A stretch of 8,705 bases of DNA from Pseudomonadota bacterium. GTDB lineage: Bacteria > Pseudomonadota > Alphaproteobacteria > Rhizobiales > Hyphomicrobiaceae. A program made the translations under genes and the position numbers. Shown in pieces: positions 1 to 5,575 of this stretch. The notes under the pieces are model-generated. The model had not been told where the DNA came from. It worked only from the letters and a program-made list of their open reading frames with translations, and ran no database searches. Where the stretch lies: NCBI GenBank assembly GCA_003242645.1, contig QGVC01000137.1, positions 1-8,705 on the forward strand. The letters run 5' to 3'. Each line of letters starts with the position of its first letter. The stretch's first letter is position 1.

Positions 1-206
1 CTTGAGGGCGTGGCTATTTTCTGGGGGAACCGCTTACGGGCCCGGGCATTGGGTGCGGTTCCCTCATGTACCGTTACTTCACCTTGGATATCCCGCGCCC
101 GCGGCTTCCGAACGTCGAGGCCTGGTATCAGCGGCTCACCGAGCGCAAGGCGTATCAGGACCACGTGATGATCGATTACCAGGCCATGAAGGTCCCCGGC
201 GCCTGA
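1..206 (+). pseudogene. C-terminal fragment of a glutathione S-transferase-like gene, reading frame disturbed
   Basis: From position 66 to the TGA at 204-206 the frame reads like the C-terminal helical end of a bacterial glutathione S-transferase (MYRYFTLDIPRP, then LPNVEAWYQRLTERKAYQ and HVMIDYQAMKVPGA). The same frame upstream gives GRGYFLGEPLTG, which also fits the family (usual pattern Y-L-G-x-x-L-T-M-x-D-I), but a TGA at 3-5 interrupts it. The familiar T-M-x-D-I-x-L-G segment is garbled at about 36-65, where another frame (46-63) reads ALGAVPS. This pattern suggests one or more small indels, either real decay or sequence error at a contig end. Only the C-terminus is in view, so the substrate and GST subclass cannot be assigned. 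The fragment ends 33 nt before ffh on the same strand. The GST identity rests on recalled family resemblance; the frame disturbance is seen directly. Confidence 0.6.
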
Positions 207-239
207 TGGTGGGCGCCTCGCCAGCTGAAACGGGTCGCA

Positions 240-1757
240 ATGTTCCAGAGCCTGTCTGACCGCCTCTCCGGCATCTTCGAAAAGCTCACCAAGCGTGGCG
301 CGCTGACCGAAAGCGACGTCAGCGAGGCCATGCGCGAGGTGCGCCGCGCGTTGCTCGAGGCGGACGTGGCGCTGGAGGTCGTGCGCGATTTCATCGAGAA
401 AGTGAAAGAGAAGGCCGTCGGCCAGGAGGTCGTGAAATCCGTCACGCCTGGCCAGATGGTCATCAAGATCGTGCACGACGAGCTTGTGCGCATGCTGGGC
501 TCCGATTCCCAGCCCATCGACGTCGCTGCACCACCGCCTGTTCCGATCCTGATGGTCGGTCTGCAGGGCTCCGGTAAGACGACCACTACGGCCAAGATCG
601 CCTATCGGCTGAAGAACCGCGACAAGAAGCGGGTGCTGATGGCCTCGCTCGACACGCGGCGGCCGGCGGCGCAGGAGCAGCTGCGCGTGCTCGGCGAGCA
701 GATCGACGTGCCGACGCTCCCGATCATCGCGGGCCAAACGCCACTGCAAATTGCGCGGCGCGCGCTCGATGCCGCCCGCCTCGGCGGATATGATGTTGTG
801 CTGCTCGACACCGCGGGCCGCACGACCGTGGACGAGGCGCTGATGCTGGAGGTGGCCGAGGTCAAGGCCGCCACCAACCCGCACGAAGTGCTGCTCGTTG
901 CGGACAGCCTGACGGGTCAGGACGCCGTCAACACGGCCAAGGCCTTCGATAACCGTGTCGGCATCACCGGCATCGTGCTGACCCGCATTGACGGCGATGG
1001 CCGCGGCGGTGCGGCGCTCTCCATGCGTGCGGTCACCGGCAAGCCGATCAAGCTGCTCGGCACCGGCGAGAAGTGGGACGCGCTTGAGGACTTCCACCCG
1101 GAGCGGATCGCCAACCGCATCCTGGGGATGGGCGATATCGTTAGCCTGGTCGAGAAGGCCGCGCAGACGATCGACGCCGAAAAGGCGCAGAAGATCGCCC
1201 AGAAGATGAAGAAGGGCGAGTTCGACCTGGAGGACCTCGCCGAGCAGATCAAGCAGATGCAGAAGATCGGCGGCATGTCTGGCGTGCTCGCGATGCTGCC
1301 CGGCATCGGCAAGCTCCGCAATCAGATCGCCGAGGCCAATCTCGACGACAAGATTTTGAAGCGGCAGCACGCGATCATCTTGTCCATGACGCCGCAAGAG
1401 CGCCGCAACCCGAAGATCATCGACGGCAAGCGTAAGCGGCGGATTGCGGCCGGCTCCGGCACCAAGGTTGAGGAGGTCAACCGCCTGCTGAAGATGCACC
1501 GCCAGATGGCCGACATGATGAAGGCCATGGGCAAGAACAAGGGCCTGTTCGCGCGCATGTTCGGCGGTGTCGGTATGCCTCAGCCGACGCCCGAGATGGT
1601 CGAGCAGCTGCAGCGCGGCGAGTTGCCGAAAGGTTTGCCGGGCCTGCCGCCTGGCGGCCTCCCGCGCCTGCCTGGCCTCGGCGGCGGCTTGCCGGGGTTG
1701 GGCGGGTCAGGTCCCAAGCTTCCAGGGCTTCCCGGTTTTCCGGGAAAGAAGAAGTAG
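240..1757 (+). CDS. ffh: Signal recognition particle protein Ffh (SRP54 GTPase)
   Basis: The 505-residue protein is the GTPase and signal-sequence-binding subunit of the bacterial signal recognition particle. It binds 4.5S RNA and delivers ribosomes making membrane proteins to the receptor FtsY at the inner membrane. An N-terminal four-helix N domain (about 1-95) precedes the G domain. That domain has the P-loop GLQGSGKTT (107-115), DTRRPAA (138-144), DTAGR (190-194), TRIDGDGRGG (248-257, the G4 motif in its alphaproteobacterial form) and the closing GTGEK (274-278). The M domain (about 300-440) is methionine-rich and carries the RNA-binding stretch KRKRRIAAGSGT (397-408). A tail rich in Leu-Pro-Gly (about 463-502) ends in lysines. 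The ATG at 240 begins the usual MFQSLSDRLS start, although no strong Shine-Dalgarno is visible. Its neighbours rpsP and rimM lie downstream on the same strand, the common order in this class. Identity is secure. Confidence 0.98.
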   Translation: MFQSLSDRLSGIFEKLTKRGALTESDVSEAMREVRRALLEADVALEVVRDFIEKVKEKAVGQEVVKSVTPGQMVIKIVHDELVRMLGSDSQPIDVAAPPPVPILMVGLQGSGKTTTTAKIAYRLKNRDKKRVLMASLDTRRPAAQEQLRVLGEQIDVPTLPIIAGQTPLQIARRALDAARLGGYDVVLLDTAGRTTVDEALMLEVAEVKAATNPHEVLLVADSLTGQDAVNTAKAFDNRVGITGIVLTRIDGDGRGGAALSMRAVTGKPIKLLGTGEKWDALEDFHPERIANRILGMGDIVSLVEKAAQTIDAEKAQKIAQKMKKGEFDLEDLAEQIKQMQKIGGMSGVLAMLPGIGKLRNQIAEANLDDKILKRQHAIILSMTPQERRNPKIIDGKRKRRIAAGSGTKVEEVNRLLKMHRQMADMMKAMGKNKGLFARMFGGVGMPQPTPEMVEQLQRGELPKGLPGLPPGGLPRLPGLGGGLPGLGGSGPKLPGLPGFPGKKK

Positions 1758-2021
1758 GTTCGGGTCACACCACCATGATCTGCCGTAGCCCCGAGCCTTC
1801 TTGCGAACTGTCATCGCGGCATTTGTCGCCGGGATTCGCATCTGTTGTGCTCACGCATGCAGACCGCTTAATCCCGAGCGCAGAGGCTCTGATGGCATCG
1901 TGCTTTGAACGGCTGCTGAGCATTTTCGCAATGGCTCGGCGTGCTTACCCGCAAACCTATTGGCTCCGCGTTCGCTTATGCGAATGTGTCCAACACGGAT
2001 GAAAGAGAAGGAAGACGAATA
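1758..2021 (+). other. 264-nt gap between ffh and rpsP, probable rpsP leader/promoter region
   Basis: No convincing gene lies here. An open frame at 1775-2002 has no family-like composition and no ribosome binding site, so I treat it as chance. A weak promoter-like pair is TTGTGC (1845-1850), a 16-nt spacer and CTTAAT (1867-1872), matching only 3/6 and 4/6 of the sigma-70 consensus. A small perfect stem TTCGC-TTAT-GCGAA (1971-1984) lies 37 nt before the rpsP ATG and would fall in its leader. There is no intrinsic terminator after ffh, since the hairpin at its end lacks a T-run. The length of the gap suggests that rpsP has its own promoter, but the sequence alone does not prove it. Confidence 0.4.
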
Positions 2022-2375
2022 ATGGCTGTAAAGATCCGCCTTGCTCGTGGTGGCGCAAAGAAGCGCCCGTACTATTACATCGTGGTCGCCAACAGCTCGG
2101 CGCCGCGCGATGGCCGGTACATCGAGCAGGTTGGCACCTACAATCCTCTTCTGAAAAAGGACGATCCCAATCGGGTGAAGCTCGATATCGAGCGCTGCAA
2201 GCACTGGCTCTCGGTCGGCGCTCAGCCCACGGATCGCGTCGCGCGTTTTTTTGATGCGGCGGGCCTCATCAAGCGGCAGCCGAAGAACAATCCCATTAAG
2301 GGTAGGCCGCGCAAGAAGCGTCTCGAGCGCGAAGCTGCCGAGGCCGAGAAGGCGAAGGAAGCCGCTGGCGCGTAA
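2022..2375 (+). CDS. rpsP: 30S ribosomal protein S16
   Basis: The 117-residue basic protein is ribosomal protein S16, an early-binding 30S subunit protein that contacts 16S rRNA. It opens with the family signature [20 protein letters not shown], followed by [23 protein letters not shown] (22-44), and the core ends near [10 protein letters not shown] (81-90). A Lys/Arg-rich and then Glu/Ala-rich tail (94-117) follows, as is common in alphaproteobacterial S16. The ATG at 2022 is chosen because it gives the conserved MAVKIRL start and has a purine-rich Shine-Dalgarno (GAGAAGGAAG) just upstream. A start further upstream at 1941 in the same frame would add 27 non-conserved residues. rimM follows 30 nt downstream, so the two are probably co-transcribed. 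Confidence 0.97.
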   Translation: MAVKIRLARGGAKKRPYYYIVVANSSAPRDGRYIEQVGTYNPLLKKDDPNRVKLDIERCKHWLSVGAQPTDRVARFFDAAGLIKRQPKNNPIKGRPRKKRLEREAAEAEKAKEAAGA

Positions 2376-2405
2376 CGCCGCAGAACTCCCTCAAGGAGCT
2401 GGTGA

Positions 2406-2930
2406 ATGGGCGCTGCTCCTGCGCGGATCCTGCTTGGTCGAATCCGCGCCGCGCACGGCATTCGGGGGCACGTGCTTATTCACAGCTTCACCGAAGCGCC
2501 GGAGGACATTGCATCCTACGGTCCGCTTCAGGATGAGTCTGGACAACGGCAGTTCGAGATCACGGTGGTTCGCGTCACGCCGAAAGGTGTGGTCGCGCGC
2601 ATCTCTGGCATTGAGGATCGCACTGCCGCTGAGGCGTTGCGCGGCACTCAGCTCTATATCGAGCGCGATCGGCTCCCTCCAACCAAGGAGGAGGAATATT
2701 ACCACTCGGATCTTATTGGGCTCAGCGCCTTCAAGCCAAATGGCGAACGGATGGGCGAGGTGATCGCCGTCCATAATTTCGGTGCCGGGGACATTCTGGA
2801 AATCCGGCTCGAGGGCAAACGCACGACGGAGATGGTCCCCTTCATGCGTGATTTCGTTCCGGAGGTGGATGTGGCAGGGGGCCGGCTCGTTGTCGATATG
2901 CCGGAGGAGAGTGAAGGCGGTCAGAGCTGA
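2406..2930 (+). CDS. rimM: Ribosome maturation factor RimM
   Basis: The 174-residue protein is the 16S rRNA processing and 30S maturation factor, which acts on the head of the small subunit and binds S19. The N-terminal RimM beta-barrel is shown by ILLGRIRAAHGIRGHVLIHSF (8-28) and by the ISGIEDRTAAEALRGTQLYI region (67-85). The C-terminal PRC-barrel runs from YYHSDLIGL (98-106) through GAGDILEIRL (126-135) to MVPFMRDFVPEVD (143-155). The start at 2406 is supported by AAGGAG (2393-2398) seven nt upstream. It follows rpsP closely, as in many bacteria. Unusually, trmD and rplS do not follow: the gene is met 9 nt later by a convergent gene on the other strand, with no room for an intrinsic terminator between them. 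Confidence 0.96.
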   Translation: MGAAPARILLGRIRAAHGIRGHVLIHSFTEAPEDIASYGPLQDESGQRQFEITVVRVTPKGVVARISGIEDRTAAEALRGTQLYIERDRLPPTKEEEYYHSDLIGLSAFKPNGERMGEVIAVHNFGAGDILEIRLEGKRTTEMVPFMRDFVPEVDVAGGRLVVDMPEESEGGQS

Positions 2931-2939
2931 GCGCTGAGT

Positions 2940-3764
2940 TCAGGGCAAAATCTCGAGCTGAGCAGGGTGATAAATCTCGATTAGAGGGCCGCCGCGCCGC
3001 TCGATCCAACCGCGGACAAGCACGCGGCGGCCCTTCAATGCAAGCAAATCCATCCCGGCCTTTGCGAACTGCTGCCTGTTCGATGGCTGCACAACGACAG
3101 TGAAGTCCTCGCGCCAGTTATTGCCAAAGTTCAAATAAACCCGTCCTCGCACATCCGCCGCGGCCAGGACATCTCCTTCGACGAGCTGATACGTGCTCCG
3201 AAAGCGGAGCAGCTCCCAGTGCCGATCGGCTGGTCGTATCTGATACGACGCATGTGCCCAGAGCCCCAAACGCGCCTCACGCGCTTGCTTCTCGGCAGCA
3301 ACGAGGTCCTCCAGGCAATCTGTGCTGCCGGGCAGCGCATAGGCTCGGGCATACCCCTGCCGCAGCATCTCACCTTGGAGCCAGATGCGTTTGCCATCCG
3401 CGCGAACGAAGAGTTGCGCCAGCAGACGGCCATATCGATCGGTCCGCCGGCCGGCGAACCCAAGCTCGACCGAATGGCCCAGGCTCAGCATCTCCAATGC
3501 CGACTTTGCTGTTTCAGCGAGGGGCCAGGCTCCTTCGTCTGCGCCGGCGTCCAGTGCGCGCGGCGCCAGCGCACCGATCAGCCGCACCTGAGAGCCGTCG
3601 TCTAGGGCAAGCGTCTCTCCGTCGAGCACCCGCACGACGGCGCGCTCAGGGCCGAGCTCAAGCTCGCATAGGGGTGTGTCTGCGAGAGCCGATTGAGCTG
3701 ATAAGCCGGCCAGCGCCAACATTCCGAGCCAGCTCGCGAGCCGAACAAACCCTCTTTCGACCAC
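2940..3764 (-). CDS. Exported SNase-fold (thermonuclease family) protein, catalytic acid apparently missing
   Basis: The 274-residue protein has a likely signal peptide (1-29: basic VERGFVR, a hydrophobic run LASWLGMLALAGLSA, then a cut near ALA-DT), so it should be periplasmic or exported. Residues about 40-172 look like the OB-fold of staphylococcal nuclease: VVRVLDGETLAL (43-54), VRLIG (60-64), RRTDRYGRLLAQLF (106-119), MLRQGYARAYA (133-143) and a helix ending ARLGLW (164-169). By motif alignment two arginines of the active site remain (R61, R113). The second metal-binding Asp of DGD becomes Glu (E50), and the position of the general base Glu is Arg (R69, in GALAPRA). A second domain (about 186-274, with YQLVEGDVLAAADVRGRVYLNFGNNW starting at 192) is seen with such proteins in related bacteria. 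Nuclease activity is therefore doubtful. The start is GTG (3764-3762), supported by AAGGGGG just upstream and by the signal peptide. Its 3' end faces that of rimM. Confidence 0.8.
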   Translation of the reverse strand: MVERGFVRLASWLGMLALAGLSAQSALADTPLCELELGPERAVVRVLDGETLALDDGSQVRLIGALAPRALDAGADEGAWPLAETAKSALEMLSLGHSVELGFAGRRTDRYGRLLAQLFVRADGKRIWLQGEMLRQGYARAYALPGSTDCLEDLVAAEKQAREARLGLWAHASYQIRPADRHWELLRFRSTYQLVEGDVLAAADVRGRVYLNFGNNWREDFTVVVQPSNRQQFAKAGMDLLALKGRRVLVRGWIERRGGPLIEIYHPAQLEILP

Positions 3765-3910
3765 GGCACCCCCTTTGCCGCTTGCAGGTCGCCCCCAGCT
3801 GCCCTACACACCTATCATCCCGCGGGTTTCTTCCAAGCTGGCGCTGCGTTAGTGTCGTTCTTGATGCTTGGGTTGGCCAGCCGGCAATGTCCGCGGCCGT
3901 TCGCAAGTGG
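3765..3910. other. Divergent intergenic region between the SNase-fold gene and tRNA-Arg
   Basis: This 146-nt stretch must hold the start signals for the minus-strand SNase-fold gene and the plus-strand tRNA gene. The only clear element is the Shine-Dalgarno AAGGGGG for the GTG start (about 3769-3775 on the minus strand). On the plus strand TTGATG (3861-3866) could serve as a -35 box for the tRNA, but I see no good -10 box at the right distance. No open frame here is convincing. Confidence 0.3.
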
Positions 3911-3987
3911 GGCCCCGTAGCTCAGCAGGATAGAGCATCAGATTCCTAATCTGAGGGTCGCAGGTTCGAATCCTGCCGGGGTCGCCA
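3911..3987 (+). tRNA. tRNA-Arg (anticodon CCT)
   Basis: A full cloverleaf folds by eye. The acceptor stem GGCCCCG (3911-3917) pairs with CGGGGTC (3977-3983) with one G-U pair. The D stem is GCTC/GAGC (3920-3923 and 3933-3936). The anticodon stem TCAGA/TCTGA (3938-3942 and 3950-3954) closes the loop TTCCTAA, giving anticodon CCT at 3945-3947, which reads AGG codons. A 5-nt variable loop (3955-3959) is followed by the T stem GCAGG/CCTGC around TTCGAAT. The discriminator G (3984) is followed by an encoded CCA (3985-3987). It stands alone, with no integrase or flanking repeat in view, so there is no sign that it served as an attachment site here. Confidence 0.97.
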
Positions 3988-4068
3988 GTCACCGCTTCGC
4001 TAATTCGCTCGTGGCGTAGAATGGCGTCTTGCCCTTGAGCGAAGAGTTCGGCTTGAGCCTTACAAAGA

Positions 4069-4084
4069 CACCTTCCGTAAGGTG
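4069..4084 (-). terminator. Weak hairpin downstream of the FMN reductase gene
   Basis: CACCTT (4069-4074) and AAGGTG (4079-4084) form a perfect 6-bp stem with a 4-nt loop, 19 nt past the stop of the FMN reductase gene. On the minus strand it is followed by TCTTTGT, a poor T-run. It may act as a weak intrinsic terminator for the minus-strand transcripts, but the stem is short and AT-containing. Low confidence. Confidence 0.3.
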
Positions 4085-4103
4085 AAAACCTTGTCGCGCC
4101 CGG

Positions 4104-4676
4104 CTATGCCTTGCGCGGGGCTGCGGAAAGAACCCTCTCAATGAATGCATCGAATTCCCGCATGAAACTCCGCAGGAATTCCTCCGTCGAGGCGACGGTG
4201 ACTTTGCCGTCGTCAGCAATAAGGTCGGGCTTGAACTGGATATATGCCTCGGGCGCCGTCATATGAGGCGAATTGCAATAGCTCAGAATCGCGCGCAGAT
4301 CCCGCTGCGCGAGGGCAGTCCCGATAGCTCCAGGGGATGTTCCAATCACACCCGAAGGCTTATGGGTAAAGGAGTTCTGGCCATAAGGCCGAGTGGCCCA
4401 GTCGATCGCATTCTTGAGTGCGCCAGGAATTGACCTGTTGTATTCGGGAGTGACGAACAAGATGGCGTCCGAGCGCTCGATCGCTTGTTTGAACTGCCGC
4501 GCAACCTCAGGGTAATTTTCGTCATAGTCGTAGCTGTAGAGCGGCAGGTCTTTGAACGGGATCTCCGAAAACTCCAACCGCTCGGGCGCAAGCTTGATCA
4601 GCGCCTTGGCGAGCTTTCGATTGATGGAATTCTTGGCCAGACTGCCGACAATATAGCCGACCTTATATCCCGTCAT
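4104..4676 (-). CDS. NADPH-dependent FMN reductase (chromate reductase/ChrR-YieF-like flavoprotein)
   Basis: The 190-residue protein has the flavodoxin-like fold of the NADPH-dependent FMN reductase family, soluble cytoplasmic flavoproteins that pass electrons from NAD(P)H to FMN, quinones or, in some members, chromate. The FMN phosphate loop is GSLAKNSINRKLA (11-23). LPLYSYDYDENYP (44-56) matches the LPLYN-type segment of YieF/ChrR. The family signature PEYNRSIPGALKNAIDW (77-93) is intact, and GTSPGAIGTALAQ (112-124) forms the next flavin-contact loop. The length is normal for the family. The ATG start has a strong Shine-Dalgarno (AGAGGAGG) about 2 nt upstream on the minus strand. The gene lies 166 nt downstream of the CNB-domain gene on the same strand, so co-transcription is possible but not shown. 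The natural substrate cannot be told from sequence. Confidence 0.9.
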   Translation of the reverse strand: MTGYKVGYIVGSLAKNSINRKLAKALIKLAPERLEFSEIPFKDLPLYSYDYDENYPEVARQFKQAIERSDAILFVTPEYNRSIPGALKNAIDWATRPYGQNSFTHKPSGVIGTSPGAIGTALAQRDLRAILSYCNSPHMTAPEAYIQFKPDLIADDGKVTVASTEEFLRSFMREFDAFIERVLSAAPRKA

Positions 4677-4842
4677 CGCCTCCTCTCCGTTCTCCCGATT
4701 CCAAGTGCTGTCCTAGGTTGGCGCTAAGCCACGTTGCGGCCTGATCTGTTCAGGTGCTCGGGAGGAACGTGCAGATTGCGGGCGCGGTTCGTTAGTTGTT
4801 TACGGTTGCCTTGATCCGAATGCAGCCCGGCCTGCTAGGTTT
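4677..4842. other. Intergenic gap between the CNB-domain gene and the FMN reductase gene
   Basis: This 166-nt stretch holds the Shine-Dalgarno of the reductase gene at its left end. I see no intrinsic terminator with a T-run after the CNB-domain gene and no clear promoter hexamers, so read-through from the CNB-domain gene is possible. No small gene is supported. Confidence 0.3.
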
Positions 4843-5370
4843 TCAGGTGAGAGCCTGTTCAGCACCCGAATCGAAAGCGATGAGGCGAAGGGTGGGCGGC
4901 GGGTGCCGCTCCGGCTCGTCGATAGGCGAGAGGATTTTTTCGATCTGCCTGAGCTGGCTCGCAAGCTGCCTCAAGCGCTCAGCAAGCTTCTCCAAAATAT
5001 GATCAGCAAGCGAAGGGTCCGAGCTCATCTGCTCGAGGAGGCCGCTGCGCGTGATCTTCAGAGCCTTGACCTGCTCGCGGCATACGACAGTTGATGAGAA
5101 CTCCGTCTCCACGAGCATAGCCATTTCACCAAGGAGCGTGCCGGCTCTTAGCTCTTCTGGCTCGCGATTGACCGGCCCCGCCGTGCGAACCGCGGTTCCA
5201 GAAATAATCAGGTAAGCCCCGTCCCCAGTCTCACCTTGCCGGATAATGGCGTCACCCGGCTTGAACAGCACCCGCTCGGAACGCCGTACGATTTCGCTGA
5301 TTTGAGAGGGTTGAAGGCCCTGAAACAGAGCAATCTGCCGCACTGCGTCGAAAACCGACTCGATCGCCAT
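4843..5370 (-). CDS. Stand-alone cyclic nucleotide-binding-domain protein (Crp-type sensor, no DNA-binding domain)
   Basis: The 175-residue protein consists of a single cAMP-binding beta-roll followed by a C-terminal helix. Residues 12-107 read as a CNB domain: LFQGLQPSQISEIV (15-28), FKPGDAIIRQGETGDGAYLIISG (36-58) and GTLLGEMAML (77-86). A long charged amphipathic helix (about 118-147, LADHILEKLAERLRQLASQL region) follows, then a Pro-rich tail. No helix-turn-helix or enzyme domain is present. The phosphate-binding cassette is odd: GEMAMLVETEFSST lacks the arginine that contacts the cyclic phosphate (Arg82 of E. coli CRP), with Ser92 in its place. I chose ATG 5370-5368 because GGGGAGAG lies just upstream; an in-frame ATG at 5385 would add five residues but has no adjacent ribosome binding site. 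Family assignment is firm, role unknown; dimerisation through the helix is inference. Confidence 0.82.
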   Translation of the reverse strand: MAIESVFDAVRQIALFQGLQPSQISEIVRRSERVLFKPGDAIIRQGETGDGAYLIISGTAVRTAGPVNREPEELRAGTLLGEMAMLVETEFSSTVVCREQVKALKITRSGLLEQMSSDPSLADHILEKLAERLRQLASQLRQIEKILSPIDEPERHPPPTLRLIAFDSGAEQALT

Positions 5371-5390
5371 GACTGCTCTCCCCATGCAGT

Positions 5391-5405
5391 GTGCGCACTA
5401 TAGTG
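5391..5405. promoter_or_regulatory. Overlapping palindromes GTGCGCAC and CACTATAGTG, candidate operator
   Basis: Two perfect palindromes overlap 21-35 nt upstream of the preferred start of the CNB-domain gene: GTGCGCAC (5391-5398) and CACTATAGTG (5396-5405). The second contains TATAGT on the minus strand, which would serve as a -10 box pointing at the gene, though no matching -35 box is found 16-18 nt away. The position fits an operator or core promoter. No regulator can be named. Confidence 0.35.
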
Positions 5406-5575
5406 AGCCCCCTTCAAGGAACGGGTGCCGCGAAAAACAGCCGGGTGAGAACAGGTGATTCTGTGGCGCGGGTAAAGCGAGATGTGGAGCAAGGGTGGAG
5501 AAGCTGCGGAGAGTGCGCCAATTCGGCCTCACATCCGTCAGCATTCTCCTGGAATCACAAGGGCTTGTCGGATCC

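Noticed and set aside
1729..1746. Perfect 7-bp stem TTCCCGG-TTTT-CCGGGAA at the 3' end of ffh, as a possible terminator
   Set aside because: It lies inside the coding region for the Pro-Gly tail and is followed by AGAAGAAG on the plus strand, not a T-run.
1775..2002. Small plus-strand open frame between ffh and rpsP
   Set aside because: No ribosome binding site, no recognisable protein pattern, and it overlaps the likely rpsP leader; probably chance.
3254..3949. 231-codon plus-strand frame opposite the SNase-fold gene and running into the tRNA
   Set aside because: Its Arg/Pro/Ala-rich composition is typical of an antisense frame in GC-rich DNA. The minus-strand gene has a signal peptide and a family fold, and this frame reads into the tRNA gene.
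3995..4044. Inverted repeat CTTCGCT/AGCGAAG downstream of the tRNA
   Set aside because: The arms are 7 nt with a 36-nt loop and no T-run, so it is weak as a terminator and likely by chance.
3911..4103. tRNA-Arg as an integration site for a mobile element
   Set aside because: No integrase, no repeat of the tRNA 3' end within the window, and the flanking genes look like ordinary chromosome.
5395..5407. Resemblance of CTCACTATAG on the minus strand to a T7-type phage promoter
   Set aside because: Only the core letters match, the upstream half is absent, and no phage gene is nearby; better explained as a palindrome.
5557..5568. Palindromic ACAAGGGCTTGT just after the response-regulator stop as a terminator
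   Set aside because: The loop would be only 2 nt and no T-run follows on the minus strand.
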